This document shows positions 49,266-61,168 of a DNA stretch of 64,000 nucleotides, one piece after another (the first letter of the stretch is position 1; each line of letters begins with the position of its first letter). This stretch comes from Mesostigma viride (taxonomy: Eukaryota; Streptophyta; Mesostigmatophyceae; Mesostigmatales; Mesostigmataceae). The notes beneath the pieces were generated by a model. That model ran no database searches. It was not told where the DNA came from and was given only the letters and a program-made list of their open reading frames with translations. The DNA is taken from contig RPFO01000078.1 in NCBI GenBank assembly GCA_009746045.1, positions 1 through 64,000 of the forward strand, read 5' to 3'. Position numbers and translations under genes: made by a program.

Positions 49266-49881
49266 AGTTAACGTAAAGGATTTACGTTAGATGGATAGAG
49301 ATTGTTACGCTCTTTCCAACGGCACCTTGAACGCCTCATTTGGTTAAGGAACGTAAAAGTTATGACGTTTCCTAGGCTGTGCCGACAGTACCCGGCGCGC
49401 CACTGTGGGCGCGTACGGACACAGGATGTACAAGTGTCACTTTGATAGTCCGCAGGACGTTGACAGGACTTGTACAGGACTTGATGGTCAATTGATAGGT
49501 AGGCGCACTGTAGCTCGCCAGGACCTATGAGACAATTGATGCTGACTAGTGTACGGATAGGTCCACAGGACTAGCCGTATGGACAATTGATAGATCTGCG
49601 CGCCAAAGGCGTGCCAGAGTCTGTGTAATCAATTGATTGACAGTTCAGCTGTGACAGTGCAGCTGAATACTTGGACGCGTCCCTAGCAAGCTATATGAGT
49701 GACTTGGTCACACTGGGGCGCTAGCTCTTGTGTGCACGCTCTCTTGGCATAACGACCCTGTCGTCTGTGCTACGTGCAGTCTCGGACCTGACGTGACTTA
49801 CGTCTGTGTTTGCTCATTATAATAAAGGCAACTTTCCTGCAAGAGCCATGGATTCCCTCGGTGGTAAACTCTCATTCAACT
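49266..49881 (+). repeat. LTR-B 3' LTR
   Basis: Near-identical to the 5' LTR; visible differences are single substitutions and one small insertion near 49710. Followed by the ATAAC duplication and by LTR-A gag sequence. Confidence 0.85.
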
Positions 49882-49886
49882 ATAAC

Positions 49887-50805
49887 CTCTCTGGGGATGC
49901 AAAAACCATACAGGGTAATGATAGAGAAAGACCTTGAGCTTCTCAAGCTCCAACCAAGGTATCTCATCCACACCTGGCTAACAAAAGCTAATTTGCAACC
50001 TTCTGTCCTGGCTACCCTGCTTACAGGCCTCAAGTCCCTCTGGGACAACTTCAGAGCTGCCATGCTCTATATCGAGGAGGCAGTGGACCCCCTGGGTACT
50101 GGCAACCCCCAGGCCCAGGACCCCAAGGTCCAGGGTGTCCAAGGCCACAAGCGCAAGGGGGGGGCCAGCCAGGGGGGGGCACCCAAGACCCACAATTGTC
50201 CTCCCACCAAGGGGGCAGTGGCTCTCAGGGGCGTGGCAACACGTGGCACCGTGTGCCCCTGCATGGCAACCCCAACAACAACAACAACAACAACAACAAT
50301 AATAACAACAGGTCCCAGCAGGGCCAAAACAACAACAACAACAGGTCCCAGCAGGGCCAAAACAACAACAACAACAGGTCCCAGCAGGGCCATAACAACA
50401 ACAACAACCGGTCCCAGCAGGGCACCAATAACAACAACAACAACAATAACAACCAGCCTGGCAACCCTGGGGGGGCCATAAGGTGCCTGAGGTGCTTCCA
50501 ACGAGGGCACGCCCGGCACAACTGCCCCAACAACGACTCCCTGGCCAACGGGGTGGATCTCTGCCCGGGCTGCTGGCACGCAGGTCATCCCCTGGGGCCT
50601 CCAGGCAGCCGTTGCAACAGGCCTCGCTACCCAAATCAATGTGAGTTCACTCACCTTATGTACTCTGAGGATGATGATCTCATTACCATTGGGGATGGCA
50701 ACCAGGGCATAATTGATTTTGAGGCAGCAACCTTACTGTCCTCCCAACACCCTGTTCTGGAACCTTACATAAAAGCACTAACCCCTACTGTTGACAACTC
50801 CATAG
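49887..50805 (+). pseudogene. LTR-A gag/nucleocapsid segment
   Basis: Continues LTR-A gag after LTR-B, with frame changes near 49910 and in the G-runs around 50157-50185. It reads LLTGLKSLWDNFRAAMLYIE, an Asn/Gln/Ser repeat (NNNNNRSQQG, four times, 50270-50455), then the zinc knuckle CLRCFQRGHARHNC and a second cluster CPGCWHAGHPLGPPGSRC, as in LTR-1. The segment ends ...EPYIKALTPTVDNSI at the CATAG target of LTR-C, beyond which the frame resumes as DIKELAHQLHLAMGHE. Confidence 0.65.
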
Positions 50806-50809
50806 TACG

Positions 50810-51509
50810 TGTAACGACTAAAAATGTTGTGTTTGCAACAGCCTCAGTATCAACATTAGCGTGAAAAGATCTTTATACCTGGGTTGGAGTCGCGACAGAT
50901 AACTTCACGTCCAGAGAAGCAATGAAGATGGATCTTCAACAGTTAAGGGAATGAGTCCCCACCCTTGTTAGACACAACAGACAAGTTATATCCAAGTCGA
51001 CTATCTGTTGAAGTTATAGTCGACTTTTGGCAAGGGTTGTTTGATTGATGAAACAAGGAAACCCTTGAATTACACCATAGCTTTAGCTCTCACGTACGCA
51101 CACATGCACGGCCGCCACAATCAGTATAAAAGTCATCGTGCACGCAGAGTCGGCTCAACCCTAACCCGAAAGAACCAATCAAAAGTGAGGATCACTCAAG
51201 GTAAGATCCTGTCCTCAGAATCCACAACACAGCACAAGGCCAGCACTACAGAATCTCCGTGACCTGGAACCAGATCCACCAGGTACGACAGTCTTAAAGA
51301 GAATCTATGACTGGCTGAACTAAACCATACAAAGTACCCCACGTGGATCAGGCCACGACCAATGAGGGTAGAACAATAATTCGACAGATCTCAGCAGGCC
51401 CAATATCAATCATACGTCGAAGCCTCCTAACTATCCAAATAATTGTCCCCAAGAACTCATAATAAGGTCACCAGTAGGAAAACTTTGGATGTAACATTTG
51501 GTTGTTACA
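50810..51509 (-). repeat. LTR-C 3' LTR (left)
   Basis: Contains the same 73-codon spurious ORF as the right copy, and inverted pieces GTCGACTATCTGTTGAAG / ACTTATAGTCGACTTT that may fold. Bounded by TGTAACG and GGTTGTTACA. Confidence 0.85.
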
Positions 51510-51524
51510 TATCTCCCCCTCAAG
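51510..51524 (-). other. LTR-C polypurine tract
   Basis: On the minus strand CTTGAGGGGGAGATA lies immediately before TGTAAC of the 3' LTR, the position and composition of the plus-strand priming site. Confidence 0.7.
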
Positions 51525-54500
51525 ACAGGAACTCCCAGTTCCTAGAAGCCAAGAAGAATAAACAACAACCTACACAAGAACAACACAACAATAAACAGGA
51601 AGTCCACCATCTCTTGGGACAAGCAGATGGGTTTTTACATCCCTGAAGCCAGGGCCTCCTATCTCATAAACATCTAGTCACAGGTGCTTAAGGAAGACAA
51701 GTCACATCCTTATCCACTACAAGCCCAGATAATCACAGCAATACGGGAAGTCATCCCGTCATCATTCTGGAATTCTGGAACTCCGGACTTGAACAGCAGA
51801 ACTGGAATGGAGCCCCCCCATCATCCATCCTGGAATCCCCCCCTCACACCACAATCCAAAGCCCCCCTTTCCTTCTCAGCCCTGTTCCTCACAGGCTATA
51901 CCAATCCCCATTCAGGCCACCTTGCCATTGGGTCCACACATGGGAAACTGCCCCACCACGTGGGCCAACTCTGGCCAGTTCCTGCTGACCTTCAGCACCA
52001 TGCAAGTCTCAGTAGCCCCTGCCACCATCTGGACAGCATAGCGGAAGCATGCCCCAGGAGAGGAGCACCACAGACTGACTCGCCGGGTCCATCACCCAAG
52101 TAGAGGACGTCTTGTGCCTGCTCACCCCTGATCTGTACGCTCACCAGAACTGCAGAAAGGTCTTGACCACAGACCACTTAGCACCTATCAGGGCACCAGC
52201 ACCCATAGTGGCATCAGACGGACCCTAAGTTCCACAGTGTACTTGGGGCAACCCGGGATTGCAAAAGAGGTAGAAGTCTCTCCCATACTCACTGGCTGCA
52301 ACTGAGTAAATGCCTCCTTCAAGGCCTCAGGTAAGGCTGCTAGCATGTCCTGCCCCTCAGTAGGCCTCATATCAAACTCAGGTCCTGGTGACAATGCATA
52401 CATCCTATGCAGCAGATGAGCCACAAAAAGGGAAGCCACTCTCATACAGGCTGGTGTGCATACATGAACCACGTCTTAATCATACCAGGCATCAAGCCCT
52501 AGGTGAACAACTCCATATGTCATATGTCGGGGTACAACACAGAAGTCACTCTCCATGTGCCATCCAGGCTCAGATCCCCTCAACTATCCTCAGAAGCTGG
52601 TCACCAAGATCTGGATGTCATCTCAGCTTAGTCCCACCAAACTCCCCCAAGAGTCCATCCCACTCAACTCAGATCCCAGTCAGATTCGATGAGTCCACAT
52701 GAATCCAGGAAGGAGTCAACAGGGTCAAGGCACCTAAGCCAAACAAGGTGAGGCCACTCCAGGTTCTGGGACACCACCCTCCCTCAGCTAGAGTCCACGG
52801 GTGAAGGACAAGCCTGACATTCCCAGGGATAACGGGTCATCCACAGGGATCCATGCCATGAATACTGACAGCTCTCACTGCTTGATCAGGGCAGGAAGCA
52901 GAGTGTCATGTAGCAAGGCTAACCCTCTATACAGCCAACCCCCCATAATTAACTTGGGCTGCCAGGGTCCAAGGCTCATCAGGTCATAGCAGGCTGGATG
53001 GATGCCAAGAATGCTCAATCCTAACACAGGGCTGGCATGAGCTTCTGCTGCAGCAAGTCCAAGGCCCGCTGACACCCGGCAGTCCACGCAAACTGGAACG
53101 AGGAAACGTCAACAGCGCCCCAGGTGGAAGTGCAGTCACCAAGAGACAGGAGCAATCCAGCAGGAAGACGTCGCCAACAGGGTCGCCTCATGAAGAGCAA
53201 GGTTATCTCAGAAGTACGCCCATGAGGCCGTGGACAGGGTTGTCTCCAGTGGGTACCCGTCAGCAGGTTGGGGAGATGCAACAAAGCACAGCCAAAATAG
53301 CCCACCGATGGCCAGCGAAACCAGGATACCATCAGGTTCTATGAGGATAGTCAGGGATCTATGAGGAGACCCAGAAAAGATGAACTGAAATCCCAAGGTG
53401 TCTCCACGCTATGATCCTCATAGATCTCCTCCCCACCAGAACAAAATTTCCCCCCCTCCAGTCGCACCCACAGGAGTAAGAGTGAGGTAAAGCCACATCT
53501 CCTTAGTAGCTAGTACTCTCAACCCATAGCCAGTGGCTTTTTATGAGCCAAGGCACACTATTTCTCCATAAGATGCCTGGGAAACCATCCACAGCCTTGA
53601 TAGGGATAGCAAAAGATCCGTAATGCCTCACCAGCATTATGAACGGTATGCCCCAACTGGTAAAGCGTAGCACACGCTACCCCATGCAAGGTTTAGACGC
53701 AGCCCAATCCCCTGCACGCCCTGCTCCCCACACAAATCCCCCTCAGCATAACTGGTAAACTGGAGACTACCAGCATGCCTAATAATTCCACCCCTCTGCG
53801 TAGAATAAGCTGTAATAATCCTGGTATCAACTTCCCAAGATTGACAGCATAACCTAGCAGGAACAAACGCCATGGAATACGCATAAGGACAGAGGCCCAG
53901 CCAACCATAGAAGGGTGGGGGAGGCCTGTCTCTCAGCCCACTGACCCACTGGTGGCCTGCAGGGTCTCTCTATAACGGCGTCCTATGCACCTCATGACTA
54001 AAGATGGGATGGGCACTACAGCAAAGTGTCCAAGACGGAGTTGCATACAGGGCAGCTTGAGAGCAAACTGAAAGCAATCACCAATCAGGCAACTGATGTG
54101 CTCAAGCTTGGCAGGGCCCCCAGCAACAACATCACTCCCCGCAACCATCCAGGTGGCACTACCATGCAAGGTAATGTGGGCATTAGGATCGAAGGAGCCC
54201 AAGACAAGGTTGCACAAGTAGGGCAGCATAAGGGTATGCTGGATGAGGCCATCAGTCATCAAACAGATACACCCTCAGCTTGGCAGGGCCCTAGCAAGTA
54301 GACTGAACAATGTCCCCCTAGTCAAAGCATGGAAGGTAGTATCCATGTTCGTGAACCACGTAGACTGCCAAATAGTATTAATGTCAGTGTACCACGGATA
54401 CTGATGCATATGAGGCAGGTTGTAAGGGTGGTAAAGGGCTGAATGGGTCCCTCAACAAACCCACACCTCTAAGCTCATGTGAGCCCCCGCCCAGCACCCA

Positions 54501-55886
54501 GTAGTCCAACTCCTCAATTAAGAGGCAACGGAGTGGGCACCATTGTCATCACTGTCATGCCAAAGATTCCAGCCGGCCCCACAGTTGTAGCTCCGTTGAT
54601 CCCGCCCATCATCCAACCCACAAGGACATCCTACCCATGCAAACATGATGCCAGACCCCCCGTGCAAGCAGTCCTATTCATACAACCATCATGCTGTGCA
54701 AGCAATCAGCTCAAGGGCGGATGGTGTACTATCAAGACAACAAGCCATCCTGGCACCATGCAAGCAAGGATAAGTCCATAGCAGGGCAAAGCAAGGGTAG
54801 GAGGTTACTCATCTGCACACGGCTGGCTTGATGTCCACCAGCAGGCAGGACCCAACACAGCGTCAGGAGCAGGCACCAGCATTACAGATACGCGTCACTT
54901 GGGCGTCCCCAAGTCACCAGAGTCCCAGCGGCCACCATGCAGTGCTTGATGAAGTCCCACCATTGAGTGCTTGCAGTCACCACCAACAGCACTAGTCAAC
55001 CACCAGGATACTCTCCAGCGTCGCCTCCATGCACCATGTCCGCCATTGACAAGTTACCAATCCCCCACTGGCCTCAAGTCCCCAATAGGCTACTGCCACC
55101 ACGCCCAATCAGCGTTGGACCACCCCCACATGTGGGTAGTCAACACAGCGGTTGCCTGACTGGACAACCAAGACTAGCTGCTTGCGCCGGTCACGCGATG
55201 GGGAAGTGACTAAGCTGCTTTAAGGAGGCCTGGGACGGACACCAATGAGCCTGGCTCCAGAAGCTGCTTGGAAGAATGACCACATGCTGTCAACTTCCCG
55301 GACTGAACGTCAATCAGCTGCAAGAAGGAGCCCGCAACCTTCACTATGGCACTCAGAAAAAACTGCCTAGTAGGCAAACCACAGACTGCCAACCTGTCAA
55401 GACAGCTGACTCTATCATGGCTACTACCAAGTGCCAGGTAGCCAGAACTCCTAAGCCTAAGGAGTGACAAGGGCCTGAGGTGGTCCAACAGCCAGCACAA
55501 CTGCCCAAAAGTCAAGAGAATGGGCCTAAAAGCGCCTTGCCCAGTGTCAAAAATTCTGATCTGAGAACTATATCAGATATATTCACAGATAAGAACTATG
55601 ACAGCAGCCCTGGTGTCCATACTTGCTGTCCTAGTGCACCTCCTAGGCCCAACAGGGGCCATCTGCCAACAAGCAGTGGTAACCATCATGTCCTCGGAGA
55701 AGTAAATGTGTGGTCACAATGGTCTGGCGCAGGTAAGGGCCCCAACTGGCAAGTGACCCACACCCCACTTGTAAGGGGACGTTGTCAAGCAAGTGGTCCA
55801 CCCCCTCTGGGAACATGTGTCAAAGGACACCGTCTGGCAAGTGGGCAACCCATGCAAGAGACCCCTGGCAACTCATGGGTGCTCGT

Positions 55887-56272
55887 GTGATACCCTCCGG
55901 GGGACAACCTACTGCAGGTATCCCGATGTCCCCTGATGTGGTGGCATCTACCATGCCATATGCCTCCATGATAGCATCTGGCAACCCTTTGGCAGACCTG
56001 GGATATCCAACTCATGTGATACCCTTTTGGGGACAACCCACTGCAGGTATCCCGATGTCCCCTGATGTGGTGGCATCTACCATGCCATATGCCTCCATGA
56101 TAGCATCTGGCAACCCTTTGGCAGACCTGGGATATCCAACTCATGTGATACCCTTTTGGGGACAACCCACTGCAGGTATCCCGATGTCCCCTGATGTGGT
56201 GGCATCTACCATGCCATGTGCCTCCATGATAGCATCTGGCAACCCCTTTGGCAGACCTGGGATATCCACTCC
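55887..56272. repeat. 129-bp tandem repeat, three units, inside LTR-C
   Basis: Units start at 55887, 56016 and 56145 (GTGATACCCTTTTGGGGACA and similar). They are nearly identical; the first differs at its start and the third has a few changes. 129 is a multiple of three, so both strands stay open. The rest of the LTR-C interior shows no structure I can name. Confidence 0.85.
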
Positions 56273-57601
56273 CCCGCAGAAATTTTCTCAGGGTAACTAG
56301 ACACAGCTGTCCATGTATGATAGTGGAAACCCCGTACCTGCTGTTGTTCTGCCCTGGCATGTGTGATGCCGTCTGGAAATTACATTGCAGACAGCCAGGA
56401 TGTCCACTCCCCCGCAAAAATTTGCTCAGGGTAACCAGACATAGCTGCCACCAATCTGGACCACTCTGGACAACTCCTAGGGAGCTCGCCCTTTCCATAG
56501 TACCATGTTGATAGTGGGAACAACTCAGATGCCGTTGTTCTCCTCCCCACCAAAACCAAACCACCATCCACGTGGGAGGAACCAAAGCTCCACCTAGAAC
56601 GCCTCCACTGTCATGTTGCTCAACAAGAAAAGGAAGAGTTTCCCTCACAACTGAAATAAATGTTTGGCGACGCGTGAATTAAGAACGTGCCACAGTCCTT
56701 AAACAGCTAGGGTAGGCTGCCCATGCAAAAAGAAAGGCAGCCATGAATCCCTACTGTCCGCTCATCCGGAGCCACCCTCAAAAGACACGAGGTGTAACCT
56801 GAGCCACACCGTAACAATGTCGTCAAAGAAAAGCAGCACCGGGAAAAAAACAACCTGAGACAGCGACGTAGTCAGGCGGTCGCGGTGGTGGTCGTGCGTG
56901 CAGCCGCAACCCGGAAGCCGGGTGATAGGTGCCGTCGGCAGCAACAGTGCGTCGGCTCAGCCATAACCCGTAGCGCCATGTCAGCCTGGCGGAAAACAGA
57001 GCCGGCAGAAAAAAAAAACAGCTCCTAGCAGGATTCTGGAGCCGGACCTGCTGAGCTACTGGACCAACACTCCGCATTGCCCTGCTCGAAACGTAGCAAC
57101 ACTTGCGTAATGCTAATATATAAAGATGTTTGGAGCTAGGAGGAGACTGCGGCGTCAGCAGCCACGACAGACAGGGCGGTGGTCGGACTTCAGCACGATG
57201 CGGCCAGCCAGCCGACAGCCCGTAAGTAAGTACGCTTGTCTATGAAATATTGCACGAATCCAAATAGTTGACGTCTGGGAGTAGATGAAAAAACCCTTTC
57301 ATCACCGGTCGTCCGTTGAGCTGCTAAAGATGTGGTTGCATCTTCAACTCTCTTACTTCATAACGGTGGTTGTGTCTCCGGGTTACTCATCACTCCATGG
57401 GTCGCGCATGCCGGACTGGGAAGACGTTAGAGACTTGTGAGCTCAAAGCAGCTCTCAGAGCAAGACTGTCACATAAGGATGAGTCACACTCTAAAAACTG
57501 TCCGAACACACAGCATAACGTACCCTCTCTGGGTCGGGCATGACTTTCATTGTTAACCGTGAACTAATACTATCAAGATCACCAACACCTAGGTAGAAAC
57601 C

Positions 57602-57612
57602 TCCGATACCAA
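57602..57612 (-). other. LTR-C primer binding site
   Basis: On the minus strand, one base after the 5' LTR end GTTACA, TGGTATCGGAG matches the common plant/algal initiator-methionine PBS (TGGTATCAGAG) at 10 of 11 positions. Confidence 0.65.
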
Positions 57613-58312
57613 TGTAACGACTAAAAATGTTGTGTTTGCAACAGCCTCAGTATCAACATTAGTGTGAAAAGATCTTTATACCTGGGTTGGAGTCGCGACA
57701 GATAACTTCACGTCCAGAGAAGCAATGAAGATGGATCTTCAACAGTTAAGGGAATGAGTCCCCACCCTTGTTAGACACAACAGACAAGTTATATCCAAGT
57801 CGACTATCTGTTGAAGTTATAGTCGACTTTTGGCAAGGGTTGTTTGATTGATGAAACAAGGAAACCCTTGAATTACACCATAGCTTTAGCTCTCACGTAC
57901 GCACACATGCACGGCCGCCACAATCAGTATAAAAGTCATCGTGCACGCAGAGTCGGCTCAACCCTAACCCGAAAGAACCAATCAAAAGTGAGGATCACTC
58001 AAGGTAAGATCCTGTCCTCAGAATCCACAACACAGCACAAGGCCAGCACTACAGAATCTCCGTGACCTGGAACCAGATCCACCAGGTACGACAGTCTTAA
58101 AGAGAATCTATGACTGGCTGAACTAAACCATACAAAGTACCCCACGTGGATCAGGCCACGACCAATGAGGGTAGAACAATAATTCGACAGATCTCAGCAG
58201 GCCCAATATCAATCATACGTCGAAGCCTCCTAACTATCCAAATAATTGTCCCCAAGAACTCATAATAAGGTCACCAGTAGGAAAACTTTGGATGTAACAT
58301 TTGGTTGTTACA
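57613..58312 (-). repeat. LTR-C 5' LTR (right)
   Basis: 700 bp, practically identical to 50810-51509. Followed on the plus strand by the CATAG duplication. Confidence 0.85.
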
Positions 58313-58317
58313 CATAG

Positions 58318-59283
58318 ATATCAAGGAGCTTGCTCATCAGCTGCACCTAGCCATGGGTCATGAAACAGTGGCTGAGGAACTGGCCAACCAAACGGCTGGG
58401 GGGTAGTAGCATGGGAAAACAACTCAGGAATGCAGTAAAACTGGCTAGACAACACTGTCAAGAATGTCAGTTCAATAGCCCCAAACCTCAAAAATGGCAT
58501 ACTGCAACTCCTTCCACCACTAGAGGCATGATAGTGGGGGATGTGATGCACATCAACAAAGATGTCCAACCCTACCTGATCCTAAAAGATTCATGGTCCA
58601 GGTTCACAGTCATGGAACCCCTACCTGGCATGTCTGCAGGGCAGCTACGTGTTGCACTCATGATTGCTTTACCCAGATTCTACCCAGTTGACAGAATTTT
58701 GCTTGATCAACAATTTTCTTGTCTGACTGACCTGGAAGGGTGTGAAGCAATAGAGATTGCTGGGCTGGAAGATCATGAGGGTCAGGGGGTCATTGAAAGA
58801 ACCATCAGATCTGTCAAAACCCTACTAGCCAAAAATCCTTCCAAGGATGCTACTTCAGGGGTCTATTGTGACAGGGCACTCTGGTGTCATGAAATGTGCA
58901 CAACCCTAAACATGAGACCTGTATTGCATATGCCAAGTGGGGTGAAATAATCCCAGCAGGCCTGCAGGCAGGTGTATATCCCCCAGAGGTGATAGCACTG
59001 TACAACACTGCACGTGCACAAACCTCAGCAAAACTGGCAGAAAAAGATAAAACCCATCCCAGGCCAGTATTCCAAAAAGGTGATGAAGTTCTCTATTACA
59101 AGGAAAACAGCTTTGGTAAGGTTGGAACTTGGCTAGGTCCAGTTACCATCCGTGGATTTACCAAAAACAGCAAGACCGTGGAGGTCAAGCACAATCTCAA
59201 TGGGAAGCGTCACAGGGTGAGCTGTCATAGAATTAAGAAGTATTATTCTCCCATGGCAGACGTGCCTAGGGAAGAGTCTTTAA
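58318..59283 (+). pseudogene. LTR-A integrase, frameshifted
   Basis: After LTR-C the LTR-A frame continues with the pre-integrase region (HQLHLAMGHETVAEELANQ), shifts at a G6 run (58396-58401), then reads ARQHCQECQFNSPKPQKWH, VGDVMHINKDVQPYLILKD, LDQQFSCL and GVIERTIRSV (D-29-E as in LTR-1 and LTR-B). It shifts again near 58900-58940, and ends with an SH3-like region (FQKGDEVLYYKENSFGKVG). It is cut at a TTAA (59280-59283) by a piggyBac-like element. Confidence 0.7.
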
Positions 59284-61168
59284 GGGGAGGTGGCACCCCA
59301 AAACCCTTAAAAATTGAACTATGGTAATAACACTTGAAATTCATTTGCACAATGCTGAAATATGATTGCGGGCACTAAATAACATCTCTTGTGAGTTGTC
59401 CATGCACTTGTTGGGGGTACTACCCCCAAGTATACGCCAATATTGCGCTATAAATAGAAAAAGACGCTAATTAGGGCTGGGTATGCCCCAGCCAATGCAC
59501 ACATTTGTTGGCAACCAAAAATCAACCATTTGTAGTTCCCTGAGTGTGTAGCTTGCTGAGCTATTTACATCATGGAAATGGCAAAACCTTGAACAGTTAT
59601 TAATTTTCCCGCAAAACAGGTCTTTTTTTACCGGACATTGGGAATAAACATATCATAAACACTTCAGATAAGGCCACAAAATCAAGCGAAAATCCGGCTA
59701 ACAGGGGGACAGCAGTGGTCCAAGTCCCAGGTCATTCCGACAAGTCTAGCTCAAGTTATAAGGTTTTGCGTGCTAAAACCTGAACATACGCTAAATGAGG
59801 TTTTTCTGTGTATAAGGCCACCTAGACATCATGTTTTCCATCCAAGAGGCCAAAAAACATGCCCAACTCGATCACACAACATAAGAAAAGGCTAGGCACC
59901 TCATCTGCCCTCCCCTGCCCTCAGCATGGCCAGCCTTACCAGCGTGCGCATAGCAACACCATCGCTAGGCATACACGCACCAAGAGAGCATACACTAAGC
60001 TCAGCCCAAGGTTACCATGTAAATTTATGCCAAGAACTCAGCAAGTATACGTGTAAAAACCTTAGAAAGACTGACCAAGCAATAGAGGCAACTGCAGCCT
60101 GCAAACTTGGCAGCAAATCATACATGTTGTCTGCCAAGCATTCACATCCTATCCAGCTTGCCTTGCTGCACACATAGCAGGGAAGTCTTAATGGTTATAG
60201 CTCAAGGAAAGCAATGGAAACACCTATCTAATGCAATGCCACTCATGCAGTATGGCCAGCAAAAGAACCACTCTCACCTTCCTTTCCAATAGGGCAATTT
60301 GCTAAGAAGCTGATGCCAGCTTGTTAGCCTCTAGGCACATGCCGGATGTCGTTCTAAAACAGGCGTGTCAGATCCGGCACATAACAAAGCGTCTGAGCAA
60401 GCTCACGTCCAAAGGATTATGGAAAACAAATGTCAACACATTACCAACAACTTGACCTCGGCGCATTTAGCATGCCAGCCACAAACTACACGAAATTGTA
60501 CGAAATAGCTAGGAATCTGACGATGCAACCGAAAGAAATGGAGCGCTTCCTGCAGGGAAACTGCCCGAAAAAAAGGCGAAAGGCCGACGTTAATGCACCT
60601 GCCTGCGTGGAAATGTTTCATGCATAAACTGGCACGCAAGCTCGAACAATAAAAGACATCATCCATTGATCAGGCGAACAAGGAAGGTGCGCCTTCCGTG
60701 AATACATCGAAGGCGACATGCGCAGGCCTGCGTAGGTTCTTACCTTGAATGCCGGAAATGTAAAAGAAACCGGGAAGCTTCGGCACAAACTCGACAACAC
60801 CATTAAGTTAGCTTCATAATCGCTCTTTAGAGCCTACGTTGCCTCACAATAGCTGCCGTAAACCTGCATTAAATTTCATGATCCGCAAGAGAAATTATAT
60901 CCTGGACCCCCGCGCCCGTAGCCGTTCGAGAAATTAGCGATATTGCAAACCGTAAACTTTCCGCCTCGAAATGAGGTCATCAACTAATCTTCTGCGAAAT
61001 TCAAGCATTTTTTCTAGCTGTTTACGTGCCATATCGATTAATATTGCATAAAGGCATGCCGCCATGGCCACTTCCGCGAGGGTTGAGCGGTCCGGGCACA
61101 CATTATACACCGTACGGACGGTACCGCGAATTTTTTGGCGCGGAAAATATTCGGCGCGCCACGTCCCC
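59284..61168. mobile_element. Non-autonomous piggyBac-like element inside LTR-A
   Basis: 1885 bp between TTAA copies (59280-59283 and 61169-61172). Termini: GGGGAGGTGGCACC at the left, and read inward from the right GGGGACGTGGCGCG (11 of 14 match). No transposase. Removing it with one TTAA joins EESL to SMDSLLLSGN in frame. It sits in the same integrase-protease interval as the insertion in LTR-1, but the end sequences differ, so the two are different families. Confidence 0.65.

Larger units (their letters stand above)
42035..49881 (+). mobile_element. LTR-B: copia-like LTR retrotransposon, complete
   Basis: 7847 bp flanked by ATAAC (42030-42034 and 49882-49886). LTRs of 614 and 616 bp differ at only a handful of positions, so it is young. 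The ends are AGTTAACG...TTCAACT. Order: an extra ORF, gag with zinc knuckle, then one long frame with integrase, retropepsin-like domain and RT, then RNase H after a frameshift. A purine tract AAAGAAAAGAAGGGATTGG precedes the 3' LTR. The 951 bases between the RNase H stop (48314) and the 3' LTR are non-coding. Confidence 0.85.
50806..58312 (-). mobile_element. LTR-C: large non-autonomous LTR element (LARD-like)
   Basis: Two 700-bp LTRs (50810-51509, 57613-58312) differ at one position seen (C/T near 50861/57664), so it is the youngest insertion. The ends TGTAAC...GTTACA are canonical. Minus-strand orientation is shown by a primer site TGGTATCGGAG next to the right LTR (57602-57612), resembling initiator-Met priming, and a polypurine tract CTTGAGGGGGAGATA next to the left LTR (51510-51524). 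The target duplication is CATAG (50801-50805, 58313-58317), with four extra bases TACG at the left end. The 6.1-kb interior has no gag, protease, integrase or RT. Confidence 0.8.

Noticed and set aside
50225-50654. Leucine- and valine-rich minus ORFs resembling membrane proteins
   Set aside because: Complement of the Asn/Gln repeat in LTR-A gag; the hydrophobic runs come from AAC/AAT repeats read in reverse.
51041-51262. 72-aa ORF repeated identically at 57844-58065
   Set aside because: It is the same position in the two LTRs of LTR-C; duplication is explained by the LTR pair.
55785-56648. 287-codon minus ORF in LTR-C as a candidate protein
   Set aside because: Most of it is the 129-bp tandem repeat; no domain, Trp/His/Cys-rich composition unlike a protein.
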